Shown here piece by piece: positions 25,614-33,422 of a stretch of DNA of 64,000 nt. Position numbers and translations under genes: made by a program. The stretch's first letter is position 1; the number at the start of each line of letters is the position of its first letter. This DNA is from Tateyamaria sp. ANG-S1. GTDB lineage: Bacteria; Pseudomonadota; Alphaproteobacteria; Rhodobacterales; Rhodobacteraceae. The notes under the pieces were generated by a model, which did not search any database, had not been told where the DNA came from, and saw nothing but the letters and a program-made list of their open reading frames with translations. The DNA lies in NCBI RefSeq assembly GCF_000814025.1, contig NZ_JWLL01000004.1, forward strand, positions 1 through 64,000. The letters run 5' to 3'.

Positions 25614-25782
25614 CCCGGCACGGAATCAAGGGCGTCAGCCCGCCGTGCCAGCGGCTGCCCGCCCCACCGGGCGGCCGCTACGCCAGCCAATGCGCGCCAC
25701 ACGAGCGTCATAGGCAAATGACAGGCATAAATCGCTTGGAACGAGTGTCGGTGCGGCCCCCCGCGGGCAGCCGCTGGCACGG
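25614..25782. repeat. Structured intergenic element, copy A (possible ncRNA or palindromic repeat)
   Basis: It fills the whole gap between the ispE stop and the octaprenyl synthase stop. Perfect 20-bp inverted arms lie at 25643-25662 and 25763-25782 (140 bp end to end). Inside are a 12-pair local hairpin (25650-25661 with 25668-25679, six-base loop) and the invariant 12-mer TAGGCAAATGAC at 25711-25722. GGCACGG at 25617-25623 repeats the outer part of the right arm and can also pair with CCGTGCC of the left arm. No T-run follows, so it is not a simple terminator. Copy B at 38465-38628 has the same length and architecture with different but complementary arms. Confidence 0.85.
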
Positions 25783-26781
25783 TTAGTTGATCCGTTCGAC
25801 CACGTAGTCGGCGAGGTCAATCAGCATGTCGCGCAGGTCATGTGCGGGCAGTGTGGCGAGAGACGACTTGGCCTTGTTCGCCCAGCCGATGGCGTCTGCC
25901 TTGGTTGCTTCAAGTGCGCCGTGTTTGTGCAGGAGCGACAGGGCGTGGTCGAGGTCCGCGTCCTTTTGCTGGCCCTTTTCGATGGTGCGGGACCAGAAGG
26001 CGCGCTCTTCGCTGTTGCTCATCGCGACGGCTTTGATCACTGGGAGCGTAAGTTTGCGTTCCCGGAAATCGTCGCCAACGTTTTTGCCGGTGGCCGAGGA
26101 TTGGCCCTGGTAGTCGAGCAGGTCGTCCACGATCTGGAACGCGATGCCGAGCGCGTCGCCGTAGTCGAAGAGCGCTTGCGTCGTCGCCGCATCCTTGCCT
26201 GCGATCACACCGCCGACCTCCATCGCCGCGGAGAACAGCGCCGCCGTCTTGCCGCGCACCACCTGTAGGTAGATGGCCTCATTGGTGGCCAGATCCTGGG
26301 CTGCGGTCATTTGCAGGACTTCACCTTCGGCAATCGTCGCAGCCGCGTCCGAAAGGATGCGCAGGACGTCCATATTGCCGGTCTCCGTCATCAACTGGAA
26401 CGAGCGGGCAAAGAGGTAGTCGCCCACCAGCACCGACGACTTGTTGTCCCAGAGCAGGTTGGCCGTGGGCCGCCCGCGCCGCTGGGCGCTTTCGTCGACC
26501 ACGTCGTCATGCAGCAGGGTGGCGGTGTGGATGAACTCGACCGTGGCGGCGAGATGTACGTGATAGGGGCCCGGATAGCCGCACATTTGCGCTGAGGCGA
26601 GGGTGAGCATGGGGCGCAACCGCTTGCCGCCTGCTTCCACGAGGTGCTGTGTCACTTCGGGGATACGGGGCGCGTGTTCTGAGGCCATGCGCTCGCGGAT
26701 CAGGGCGTTCACGCCCTCCAGATCCTCTGCCAGATAGGCAGCCAGACGGTCATGCGGTTTTGCGATTGTGGACGCGTCCAT
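25783..26781 (-). CDS. Polyprenyl (octaprenyl/decaprenyl) diphosphate synthase
   Basis: 332 residues from the ATG of MDASTIAKP, preceded by GGGGAAAG. Both Asp-rich motifs are visible: LLHDDVVDES (first, magnesium and allylic substrate) and QIVDDLLDYQ (second), plus GGKRLRPML near the N-terminus. It makes the long isoprenoid tail of ubiquinone; Rhodobacteraceae use a ten-unit tail, but chain length cannot be read directly. Its stop codon directly abuts repeat element A. Confidence 0.93.
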   Translation of the reverse strand: MDASTIAKPHDRLAAYLAEDLEGVNALIRERMASEHAPRIPEVTQHLVEAGGKRLRPMLTLASAQMCGYPGPYHVHLAATVEFIHTATLLHDDVVDESAQRRGRPTANLLWDNKSSVLVGDYLFARSFQLMTETGNMDVLRILSDAAATIAEGEVLQMTAAQDLATNEAIYLQVVRGKTAALFSAAMEVGGVIAGKDAATTQALFDYGDALGIAFQIVDDLLDYQGQSSATGKNVGDDFRERKLTLPVIKAVAMSNSEERAFWSRTIEKGQQKDADLDHALSLLHKHGALEATKADAIGWANKAKSSLATLPAHDLRDMLIDLADYVVERIN

Positions 26782-26837
26782 CACTTTCCCCATAGCACCC
26801 CTCGACACGTAGGCCGGTGTGCCCCTACATCCATGAT

Positions 26838-27053
26838 ATGAAGGAACTTTTGCGCACGACTGACCCGACGATCATCGCCTTTGCCTCTGCCCTTCTTAAA
26901 GGCGAGGATATAGACTGCTTTCAGATGGACGTAAATATGAGCGTCCTTGAAGGTGGGATCGGAATTTTCCCCCGTCGCCTGATGGTGCGGACGGATGATT
27001 ATGATGCGGCCCTGCGGGTGATGACGGACAATGATATCGACCTTGGACGCTGA
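26838..27053 (+). CDS. DUF2007 domain protein
   Basis: 71 residues starting MKELLRTTDP. DUF2007 proteins are small with an ACT-like or signal-transduction-like fold. Here the family features are a conserved start (E-L-x-R-T-x-D), SALLKGEDIDCF and VRTDDYDAALRV. Function is not established. It overlaps the following methyltransferase by 23 bases and is divergent from the polyprenyl synthase. Confidence 0.85.
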   Translation: MKELLRTTDPTIIAFASALLKGEDIDCFQMDVNMSVLEGGIGIFPRRLMVRTDDYDAALRVMTDNDIDLGR

Positions 27054-27774
27054 TCTGACCCACGATGCCTTTCTGGGCGGACGGTTGCACCTATGGCAGC
27101 CCCGTTTGGGGTATCGCGCGGGTGTTGACCCAGTGCTGTTGGCAGCGTCGGTGCCTGCGAAACCTGGCCAATCCGTGCTGGATTTGGGTTGTGGGGTGGG
27201 CACTGCGGCATTGTGTCTGGGGGCGCGGGTGGCCGGTCTGGAATTGGTGGGCGTAGAGCGGCAGGCCGAGTACGCGGCGCTGGCGCAACGCAACGGGCTG
27301 GAGACTTTCGCCGCTGATCTGGCGGACTTGCCCGAGGCTTTGAAGGCGCGCAGCTTTGATCATGTGCTGGCGAACCCGCCCTTCTTTGATCGCGGGGCGG
27401 GACATGTGGCGTCCGACATTGGGCGCGAGGCCGGGCGCGGGGTAGAGACCCCGGTGGCCGCATGGATCGATGCGGCAGCACGGCGGTTGCGGCACAAGGG
27501 CTATCTGCACATCATTCACCGGGCCGAACGGGTGCCAGAGTTGCTGTCGGCTGCATCGGGCCGGTTGGGCAGCCCGGAGATCTGGCCGCTTTGTCCACGG
27601 GTCGGAAAACCGGCAGAGCTGGTGATTTTCCGGGCGCGCAAGAACGGTCGGGCGGATTTTAGGCTGCATTTTCCGATTATTCTACATGAAGGTGCGCGAC
27701 ATGAACGGGACGCCGAAAGCTACACGCCTGAAATCCAAGCGATTTTGCGCGAAGGAGCGGCTCTGCACCTTTAA
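27031..27774 (+). CDS. tRNA1(Val) (adenine-N6)-methyltransferase-like protein (TrmN6 family)
   Basis: 247 residues. SAM motif I is VLDLGCGVGTAALCLG, motif IV is the N6-adenine type NPPFFDRG, and the N-terminus has the family block GGRLHLWQPRLGYRAGVDPVLLAA. This fits COG4123/TrmN6, which methylates A37 of tRNA1(Val) in E. coli; the exact tRNA target here is inferred. A TTG four codons in is an alternative start. Confidence 0.85.
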   Translation: MISTLDADLTHDAFLGGRLHLWQPRLGYRAGVDPVLLAASVPAKPGQSVLDLGCGVGTAALCLGARVAGLELVGVERQAEYAALAQRNGLETFAADLADLPEALKARSFDHVLANPPFFDRGAGHVASDIGREAGRGVETPVAAWIDAAARRLRHKGYLHIIHRAERVPELLSAASGRLGSPEIWPLCPRVGKPAELVIFRARKNGRADFRLHFPIILHEGARHERDAESYTPEIQAILREGAALHL

Positions 27775-27888
27775 TGGGCCATTAACCGCTCCTACATTTA
27801 GCTTATCCACATGCTGCGCCTGCGGCGTGACTTGTACACAAAGCTGTGCTTGGCTGTGGCTGCAACTTTATCAGCAAGGAGGACCCGA

Positions 27889-28053
27889 ATGAGCGTCATT
27901 GCCCATCTCGAAGAGTTGAAAAAGAAGCACCAGAGCCTGAGTGATCAGGTCGATATGGCCCAACGATCGCCCGGCATCGATCAAATGGAAGTGGCCACCA
28001 TGAAAAAGCAGAAGCTGAAGCTGAAAGAGGAAATTACCCGACTTTCGAGTTGA
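27889..28053 (+). CDS. DUF465 (YdcH-like) small coiled-coil protein
   Basis: 54 residues from ATG 27889, with a strong ribosome site AAGGAGGA ending nine bases before. The sequence is highly charged and helical: HLEELKKKHQSLSDQVD and KKQKLKLKEEITRL are the two arms of the helical hairpin of DUF465. No function is established. Its 3-prime end overlaps the convergent DMT transporter by 20 bases. Confidence 0.88.
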   Translation: MSVIAHLEELKKKHQSLSDQVDMAQRSPGIDQMEVATMKKQKLKLKEEITRLSS

Positions 28054-28918
28054 GGCTGACCCTCAGGCTGGCGCGGGCTGCCAGCAACGCACCGCCCGTG
28101 ATCAACAGGGCCGCAAGGGCCAATGACCATGTCGGCACGGCAACGCCAGCCACCACCAATACCACAGTCGACAAGAGCGGCGCCGCGTAGGACGCGGTGC
28201 CCAACATCTGGATATCCCCGCGTTTGACGCCGATGTCCCAGACGTAAAACGCAAGGCCGACAGGGCCAAGCCCCAGCAGGATCGCACTGATCCACGCCAG
28301 GTGGCCCACGGGCCAAACCGTTTCCTCTAATGCAATATGTAATGGCACCGAAAGCACAGCGCTCGCCACGCAAAACACCGCGACAGAGGCGGTGGGCACA
28401 GTGCCGAAGCGCCGTGACAGGACGGAATAGCTGGACCACGTGAGCGCACAGGCCATGGCCAGCAGGTAGCCGGGCAGCGCATCCCCATCAAATCCAGCCG
28501 AGCCGCCCGTCACGATCAGGGCCGCACCCGCAAATCCGATCAACGCGCCCAAGATGTGACCGGCCCGCAAGGTCTCTCCCGGCAAGAGGCCGGAGAACAG
28601 CACGATCAGCAGGGGCCATAGATAGGCGATCAGGCTCGCCTCGGCCGCTGGCGCAAGGCGCAGGGCCGAGAAATACAGCGCGTGGTAGCCAAAGAGCCCC
28701 AGCGTTCCCATGACATAGACGTGCACCGGCACGGTGCGCAGCTGTCCCAGCCCGCCGCTCAACGCCGTCCAGATCAGCCCCAACGTGCCGCCGATGGCAA
28801 AGCACAGCGCATTGAGCAGAAAGGGCGGCGTCGGCGCGGACCCCACCGTCAGCAAGGCCAGCACGCCCCACAGCAGTACGGCGACAAAGCCGATCAGGGT
28901 GGCTGTGCGGCGTGTCAT
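28034..28918 (-). CDS. DMT family (EamA) metabolite exporter
   Basis: 294 residues with about ten hydrophobic helices in two homologous EamA halves. Examples are LIGFVAVLLWGVLALL at the start, EASLIAYLWPLLIVLFSG in the first half and AILLGLGPVGLAFYVWDIG in the second. Such inner-membrane carriers export amino acids or other metabolites. The start overlaps the LysR regulator stop by four bases, so regulator and exporter form one unit. The substrate is unknown. Confidence 0.88.
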   Translation of the reverse strand: MTRRTATLIGFVAVLLWGVLALLTVGSAPTPPFLLNALCFAIGGTLGLIWTALSGGLGQLRTVPVHVYVMGTLGLFGYHALYFSALRLAPAAEASLIAYLWPLLIVLFSGLLPGETLRAGHILGALIGFAGAALIVTGGSAGFDGDALPGYLLAMACALTWSSYSVLSRRFGTVPTASVAVFCVASAVLSVPLHIALEETVWPVGHLAWISAILLGLGPVGLAFYVWDIGVKRGDIQMLGTASYAAPLLSTVVLVVAGVAVPTWSLALAALLITGGALLAARASLRVSLNSKVG

Positions 28919-29865
28919 TCGGGCTGAAAGTCCGATGAGGGTTGGCGGATCATGCGGTCAGTGATGTGTTCGGTCTTGGCGATTTCGGTCAGGATCCAGT
29001 CGCGGAAGGCCACGATCTGGGGGCGCATTTCGGCGCCCTGGTTGCACAGAAAACGGAAGCGCACGCCGGTGTCGAGTGCATGGGGGAAGGGCGCGATAAG
29101 GCGGCCGTCGTCCAGATCCTTGATCACCACAGAGCGCCGTCCCAGCGCCACGCCAACCCCCGCCAGGGCAGCGTCGATGGCGTGATCCGCCTGGCTGAAG
29201 CGGGGCCCGGCCTTGGGCGCGAAGTCGATGTCCATCATGCGGAACCATGTGTCCCAATTGGCCGGTGGTTTCAGGAAAGCGATACTGTCGTCAAAGATCA
29301 GTGTTGCGTCACGCAGGCTGTCCGGCGTTGGAAAACGTGCGGCCATTTCGGGTGTCATCACCGGACAGACCCATTCATCGGCGGGCAGCGGATAGGAGTA
29401 GACGCCTTCGTCCGTGCCGGTCCCGAAGCGGATGGCGACATCAATCCCGTCGCGTGTCAGGTCCACCAGTTTCAGGGTCGCCGAAAAGCGCAATTCGATC
29501 TCTGGATGCGCCTGCGCAAACTCGTAAAGGCGTGGTGCCAGCCATTTGGCGGTGAAGGCCGGACCTGCCGTCACCGTTAGTGTTTCATTGTCCAAAGTGC
29601 GCTCTGCTGCGCGCCACGCGGCGGCGAGCGTTTGGAAGCCGTCGGCCATGCCGGGCGCCATGGCGCGGCCTGCCTCGGTGAGTTCCACGGCGCGGTTGAG
29701 GCGGCGGAAGACTTGTGTGCCCAAGTGTTCTTCCAGTGATTTGATCTGGAAGCTGAGGGCGGCGGGGGTGACGTGCAGTTCCTCTGCCGCCTTGGCGAAG
29801 GACATGTGCCGGGCAGCGGCGTCAAAGGCGCGCAAGGCGGTGAGGGGCGGTAGGCGGTCTGGCAT
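28915..29865 (-). CDS. LysR family transcriptional regulator (GcvA-like)
   Basis: 316 residues from the ATG of MPDRLPPLTALRAFDA; a GTG two codons upstream would place the start inside the palindrome. The N-terminal winged HTH MSFAKAAEELHVTPAALSFQ is followed by the linker helix and a type-2 periplasmic-binding-like effector domain. The start LPPLTALRAFDAAAR is characteristic of the GcvA/AmpR-like subgroup. It probably controls the coupled exporter downstream and, through the palindrome at 29868-29890, its own promoter. Confidence 0.92.
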   Translation of the reverse strand: MPDRLPPLTALRAFDAAARHMSFAKAAEELHVTPAALSFQIKSLEEHLGTQVFRRLNRAVELTEAGRAMAPGMADGFQTLAAAWRAAERTLDNETLTVTAGPAFTAKWLAPRLYEFAQAHPEIELRFSATLKLVDLTRDGIDVAIRFGTGTDEGVYSYPLPADEWVCPVMTPEMAARFPTPDSLRDATLIFDDSIAFLKPPANWDTWFRMMDIDFAPKAGPRFSQADHAIDAALAGVGVALGRRSVVIKDLDDGRLIAPFPHALDTGVRFRFLCNQGAEMRPQIVAFRDWILTEIAKTEHITDRMIRQPSSDFQPE

Positions 29866-29867
29866 GG

Positions 29868-29890
29868 TCACTTAAGTACAGCTTAAGTGA
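29868..29890. promoter_or_regulatory. Palindrome, probable LysR operator
   Basis: TCACTTAAG and CTTAAGTGA are perfect 9-bp arms around TACAG, and they contain the LysR-type T-N11-A pattern. It is directly upstream of the LysR regulator start and in the gap to the small divergent ORF at 29978, the usual place for autoregulation. Confidence 0.6.
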
Positions 29891-29977
29891 AGGCTTGGAA
29901 AGTCTCGTTTGTTGGCTGCCATGCAAAGGTGCATATTTGGGTCAATCCAGAAACACTGATCCAAGAGGATACCGCAT

Positions 29978-30097
29978 ATGTTCGAGACATCCGCAAATCC
30001 CGCCATCCGCCAGGGTTTGGAACGCGCCCACGCAGAGCGCGGCGCAGCACTTGCTGGCGCCTGGACCTGGCTGTTTGGGAGCAAGACTTCCCGCTGA
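29978..30097 (+). CDS. 39-residue ORF, function unknown
   Basis: ATG 29978 has the ribosome site AAGAGGA just upstream (29963-29969). The peptide MFETSANPAIRQGLERAHAERG continues with ALAGAWTWLFGSKTSR. It is amphipathic, with a short hydrophobic stretch (about residues 24-34), but has no convincing full membrane helix. A strong Rho-independent terminator follows within 30 bases, so this is a complete single-gene transcription unit. I do not recognise the protein. Confidence 0.6.
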   Translation: MFETSANPAIRQGLERAHAERGAALAGAWTWLFGSKTSR

Positions 30098-30126
30098 TGG
30101 GCGCGCGCCATCTTACGGGATAAAGG

Positions 30127-30159
30127 AAGGGCCGGTGCAGCAACGCACCGGCCCTTTTT
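30127..30159 (+). terminator. Rho-independent terminator after the small ORF
   Basis: A 12-bp stem (AAGGGCCGGTGC at 30127-30138 with GCACCGGCCCTT at 30145-30156), loop AGCAAC, and five T residues at the stem end. Confidence 0.92.
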
Positions 30160-30183
30160 GTTCGAAACAGGGGGGTGACATCC

Positions 30184-30227
30184 GTACACCCCTTGTGCAC
30201 CCCCCGTACACCGGGTGTGCACCCCCT
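30184..30227. repeat. Four-unit 11-bp tandem repeat
   Basis: GTACACCCC, GTGCACCCC, GTACACCGG and GTGCACCCC begin at 30184, 30195, 30206 and 30217, exactly 11 bp apart (consensus GTRCACCCCNN). It lies between the small ORF terminator and the end of phaB. One repeat per helical turn would place all units on one DNA face. Confidence 0.8.
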
Positions 30228-30243
30228 GAGCAATTTCAGGTGC

Positions 30244-30966
30244 TTAGACGAAGAACTGAGCGCCGTTGGCCGAGATGGTCGAGCCGTTGATGAAGCCCGA
30301 ATCGTCGGATGCGAGGAAGACGACGCAGCGTGCAATCTCTTCCGGCTCACCCAAACGGCCCGTGGGGATCTGGCCGATGATCGACTCGCGCACTTTTTCC
30401 GGCACGGCCATGACCATTTCGGTGGCAATGTAGCCGGGGCAGATCGCGTTGGCAGTAATGCCTGCGCGTGCGCCTTCCTGGGCCAGCGATTTGACGATGC
30501 CCAGATCGCCAGCCTTGGTCGCGGCATAGTTCACTTGCGCAAACTGGCCCTTCTGGCCGTTGATGGACGAGATCACGATGACGCGGCCGAACTTGCGCTC
30601 GCGCATGCCGGGCCAGAGCGGGTGGACGGTGTTGAACACGCCCGTGAGGTTCGTGTCGATGACCTGGTGCCATTGCTCCGGCGTCATCTTGTGGAAGGGG
30701 GCGTCGCGGGTGATGCCCGCGTTGGCGACGACCACGTCGATGGGGCCGAGGTCAGCCTCGACCTGTGCCAGACCCGCTTTCGATTCGTCGTAGTCAGCGA
30801 CGTTCCACTTGTAGGTTTTGATGCCGGTTTCGTCCGTGAACTTGGCCGCAGCTTCGTCATTGCCCGCATATGTGGCGGCGACGGTATAGCCTGCGTCTTT
30901 CAGGGCTTTGGAAATGGCTTCACCGATACCACGGCTACCGCCGGTGACGAGGGCTACACGGGACAT
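30244..30966 (-). CDS. phaB: Acetoacetyl-CoA reductase PhaB
   Basis: 240 residues, a short-chain dehydrogenase. The NADPH loop is TGGSRGIGEA, the catalytic serine is in VISSINGQ, and the catalytic Tyr/Lys are in NYAATKAG. The PHA-specific end NGAQFFV is visible. It reduces acetoacetyl-CoA to (R)-3-hydroxybutyryl-CoA, the monomer for PHB storage granules. GGAGTC just before the start is the ribosome site. It follows phaA, with an intervening hairpin and T-run. The PHA synthase is not in the window. Confidence 0.95.
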   Translation of the reverse strand: MSRVALVTGGSRGIGEAISKALKDAGYTVAATYAGNDEAAAKFTDETGIKTYKWNVADYDESKAGLAQVEADLGPIDVVVANAGITRDAPFHKMTPEQWHQVIDTNLTGVFNTVHPLWPGMRERKFGRVIVISSINGQKGQFAQVNYAATKAGDLGIVKSLAQEGARAGITANAICPGYIATEMVMAVPEKVRESIIGQIPTGRLGEPEEIARCVVFLASDDSGFINGSTISANGAQFFV

Positions 30967-31067
30967 GGGGGAGACTCCTTCTGGGGTATGTTTCGCATTG
31001 TTTCGCTTAAATGCGGTCAGAGCGCAACATTATTACGCGCCTACTTTGGTGCTGTCTTTGGTCTGGT

Positions 31068-31103
31068 GGAAAAAAGATAGGCGGCGCTGGGATGCGCCGC
31101 CTT
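31068..31103 (-). terminator. Terminator or attenuator between phaA and phaB
   Basis: On the minus strand GGCGGCGC (31101-31094) pairs with GCGCCGCC (31087-31080) around a six-base loop, followed by TATC and a T-run (31075-31070). It lies downstream of phaA and upstream of phaB, so phaB may be only partly read through or have its own promoter. Confidence 0.8.
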
Positions 31104-31128
31104 GATATGTGTCAGACGCTGGGACCGA

Positions 31129-32304
31129 TCAGTCGCGTTCGAGGCACATGGCAACGCCCATGCCGCCACCGATGCAGAGCGTGGCGAGACCTTTCTTGGC
31201 GTCGCGGCGCTTCATTTCGAACAGCAGGGTGTTGAGGATGCGCGCGCCCGAGGCACCGATGGGGTGGCCGATGGCGATGGCGCCGCCGTTGACGTTCACG
31301 ATTGCCGGGTCCCAACCCATGTCCTTGTTCACCGCGCAGGCTTGGGCGGCGAAGGCTTCGTTGGCTTCGACGAGGTCGAGGTCTTCGGGCTTCCAACCGG
31401 CTTTTTCCAATGCCTTGCGGCTGGCATAGATCGGACCGACGCCCATGATCGACGGGTCAAGGCCGACGGTGGCGTAGCTGGCGATGCGTGCGAGCGGTTC
31501 GATCCCGCGCTTTTCGGCGTTCTCGGCGCTCATCAGCAGAGCGGCGGCAGCGCCGTCGTTCAGGCCGGAGGCGTTGGCGGCCGTGACCGACCCGTCCTTG
31601 GTGAAGGCGGGGCGCAGTTTCTGCATGGCTTCCATGTTGGCGCCGTGGCGGATGTATTCGTCACTGTCGACCACGATGTCACCCTTGCGGGTTTTCACGG
31701 TGAAGGCGGTGATTTCGTCGGCGAACTTGCCGTCCTTCTGGGCGGCTTCGGCCTTGTTCTGGCTGGCCACGGCGAATTCGTCCTGCATGTCGCGAGTGAT
31801 CTGCCACTGATCGGCAACATTCTCTGCCGTCTGGCCCATGTGGTAGCCGTTGAAGGCGTCCCACAGCCCGTCGCGGATCATCGTGTCGATGTATTTGAGG
31901 TCGCCCATCTTGTGACCGGCGCGCAGGGCTGCGGCGTGGGGCGAGAGCGTCATGTTTTCCTGGCCACCGGCGGCGACGATGTCGGCGTCACCAAGGGCGA
32001 TGTGCTGTGCGCCGAGGGCCACGGCGCGCAGGCCGGAACCGCAGACCTGGTTGATGGACCAGGCGGCAGATTCTTTGGGCAGACCGGCGTTAATGTGCGC
32101 CTGACGGGCGGGGTTCTGGCCCTGTGCCGCGGTCAGCACCTGGCCGAGAATGGTTTCGGATACGTCAGATTTGTCGATCCCTGCGCGCCCCACCACCGCT
32201 TCGAGCACGGTTGCGCCAAGGTCATGGGCGGGGGTGTTGGCGAAAGAGCCACCAAAGCTGCCGACGGCAGTCCGGGCGGCCGAAGCGATGACGATGTTGG
32301 TCAT
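31129..32304 (-). CDS. phaA: Acetyl-CoA C-acetyltransferase PhaA
   Basis: 391 residues, a biosynthetic thiolase. The acylated cysteine is in [14 protein letters not shown] (about residue 89). The His and second Cys of the active site are in [11 protein letters not shown] and [11 protein letters not shown]. It condenses two acetyl-CoA to acetoacetyl-CoA, the first step to PHB, and feeds PhaB. A possible promoter is upstream at 32411-32439. Confidence 0.95.
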   Translation of the reverse strand: MTNIVIASAARTAVGSFGGSFANTPAHDLGATVLEAVVGRAGIDKSDVSETILGQVLTAAQGQNPARQAHINAGLPKESAAWSINQVCGSGLRAVALGAQHIALGDADIVAAGGQENMTLSPHAAALRAGHKMGDLKYIDTMIRDGLWDAFNGYHMGQTAENVADQWQITRDMQDEFAVASQNKAEAAQKDGKFADEITAFTVKTRKGDIVVDSDEYIRHGANMEAMQKLRPAFTKDGSVTAANASGLNDGAAAALLMSAENAEKRGIEPLARIASYATVGLDPSIMGVGPIYASRKALEKAGWKPEDLDLVEANEAFAAQACAVNKDMGWDPAIVNVNGGAIAIGHPIGASGARILNTLLFEMKRRDAKKGLATLCIGGGMGVAMCLERD

Positions 32305-32410
32305 GGGGGTCGGGTCCTCTGTCAGTTACCTTGAGGACCACTCCGAGACTTCGCACGTCTAAAGGCGCTGCACGCCTGTGCGGGCCTCAGAATGGTCCCG
32401 CGTCGCGTGT

Positions 32411-32439
32411 GGCGTACCGGATTCGCTGCTGTGCGGCAA
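32411..32439 (-). promoter_or_regulatory. Possible phaA promoter
   Basis: On the minus strand TTGCCG (32439-32434) and TACGCC (32416-32411) are separated by 17 bp, a fair match to a housekeeping promoter. It is about 107 bases before the phaA start. Confidence 0.3.
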
Positions 32440-32452
32440 CTGACGTTATGTC

Positions 32453-33340
32453 TCAGGCCCGCTGGCCTGCCCGTTTTGCCGTCTTGCTTTTGTCCATCAA
32501 CCATGTCGGCCTGACTTGCGGGGCCTGGAAATAGAAGCCTTGCAGGCAGTCGGCCCCCATCTGCGTCAGCATGCGGACATCCTCCTGCCGTTCGACGCCT
32601 TCCGCGACGACGAGCATGTCGAAATGATGCCCGATCTGGATGATGGCCGACGTCAGCGCCTGGGTATCGGGGTCGTCTGCGATGCCATGGCAAAACTCCA
32701 TGTCGATCTTGAGCACGTCGAAGAAGAAATCCTTGAAGTAGCGCAGCGCCGTGTAGCCCGCGCCAAAGTCATCAAGGGCAAAGCAGATGCCGCGGTTGCT
32801 GAGCCGGTCCATGAAATCGACAACCAGTTCGGGCTGGTCCATGGCGGACCCCTCGGTGATCTCAAGGATCAGCCGTTCGCCGATGTTGGCATCCTTCTTC
32901 AGCCAGCGGTTCATGGTCTGCATCCAGCGCTGATACCCGATGGAGCGGGCAGACATGTTGATAGAGAGGCGGATATTGGAATGCTCGTAGAGCGTACGCA
33001 TCCCCATATTGAGCGCCACCACATCAATCTCGCGCCCCAGTTCTGCCCGTTCGACGACGGGCATGAAATCCTTGGCCGGGATGATGCGGCCGGTGTCGTC
33101 CATGACGCGAATGAGCCCCTCGTAAAAGCCGACGCGCTTGGGATCGTTCGCGATCACGACTGGCTGGAATGCCAGCAGCGTCTGTTGATGTTTGACGGCC
33201 TGTTCCACCATCTGCAGCGTGCTTCGGTCGCGGGCTGAGACGGCGGCATTCAAAGGATTGTCAGCGCCCGCGGGCACGTTTTGGAACCTTTTATTCTTCA
33301 TGGGCTGGCAGCGACCCTTGTGTTCGAAATCTATGGTCAC
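32453..33340 (-). CDS. EAL domain protein, probable cyclic-di-GMP phosphodiesterase
   Basis: 295 residues, one EAL domain without GGDEF or sensor domain. Catalytic positions appear intact: Glu in YEGLIR (the EAL motif reads EGL), Asn in SINMSA, Glu in LEITEG, the two Asp in DDFGAGY, Lys in LKIDME, Glu in VAEGVE and Gln in LQGFYF. It should hydrolyse c-di-GMP to pGpG in the cytoplasm. AAAGGTG precedes ATG 33340; a second ATG at 33301 is an alternative. No c-di-GMP partner gene is adjacent. Confidence 0.88.
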   Translation of the reverse strand: MTIDFEHKGRCQPMKNKRFQNVPAGADNPLNAAVSARDRSTLQMVEQAVKHQQTLLAFQPVVIANDPKRVGFYEGLIRVMDDTGRIIPAKDFMPVVERAELGREIDVVALNMGMRTLYEHSNIRLSINMSARSIGYQRWMQTMNRWLKKDANIGERLILEITEGSAMDQPELVVDFMDRLSNRGICFALDDFGAGYTALRYFKDFFFDVLKIDMEFCHGIADDPDTQALTSAIIQIGHHFDMLVVAEGVERQEDVRMLTQMGADCLQGFYFQAPQVRPTWLMDKSKTAKRAGQRA

Positions 33341-33422
33341 CTTTGCGTTAAAGCCGTAAAAGCAGTCTTAATGTTTGCATTTTGTTCCAATTTTATCTGT
33401 TAACCAAAACGGGGGATTTCGC

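Noticed and set aside
25763-25782. Element A as an ordinary bidirectional terminator for ispE and the polyprenyl synthase
   Set aside because: There is no T-run on either side, the arms are 100 bp apart, and the same element occurs between two co-oriented genes at 38.5 kb.
30184-30227. CRISPR array
   Set aside because: The units are 11 bp in direct contact without spacers, and no cas genes are present.
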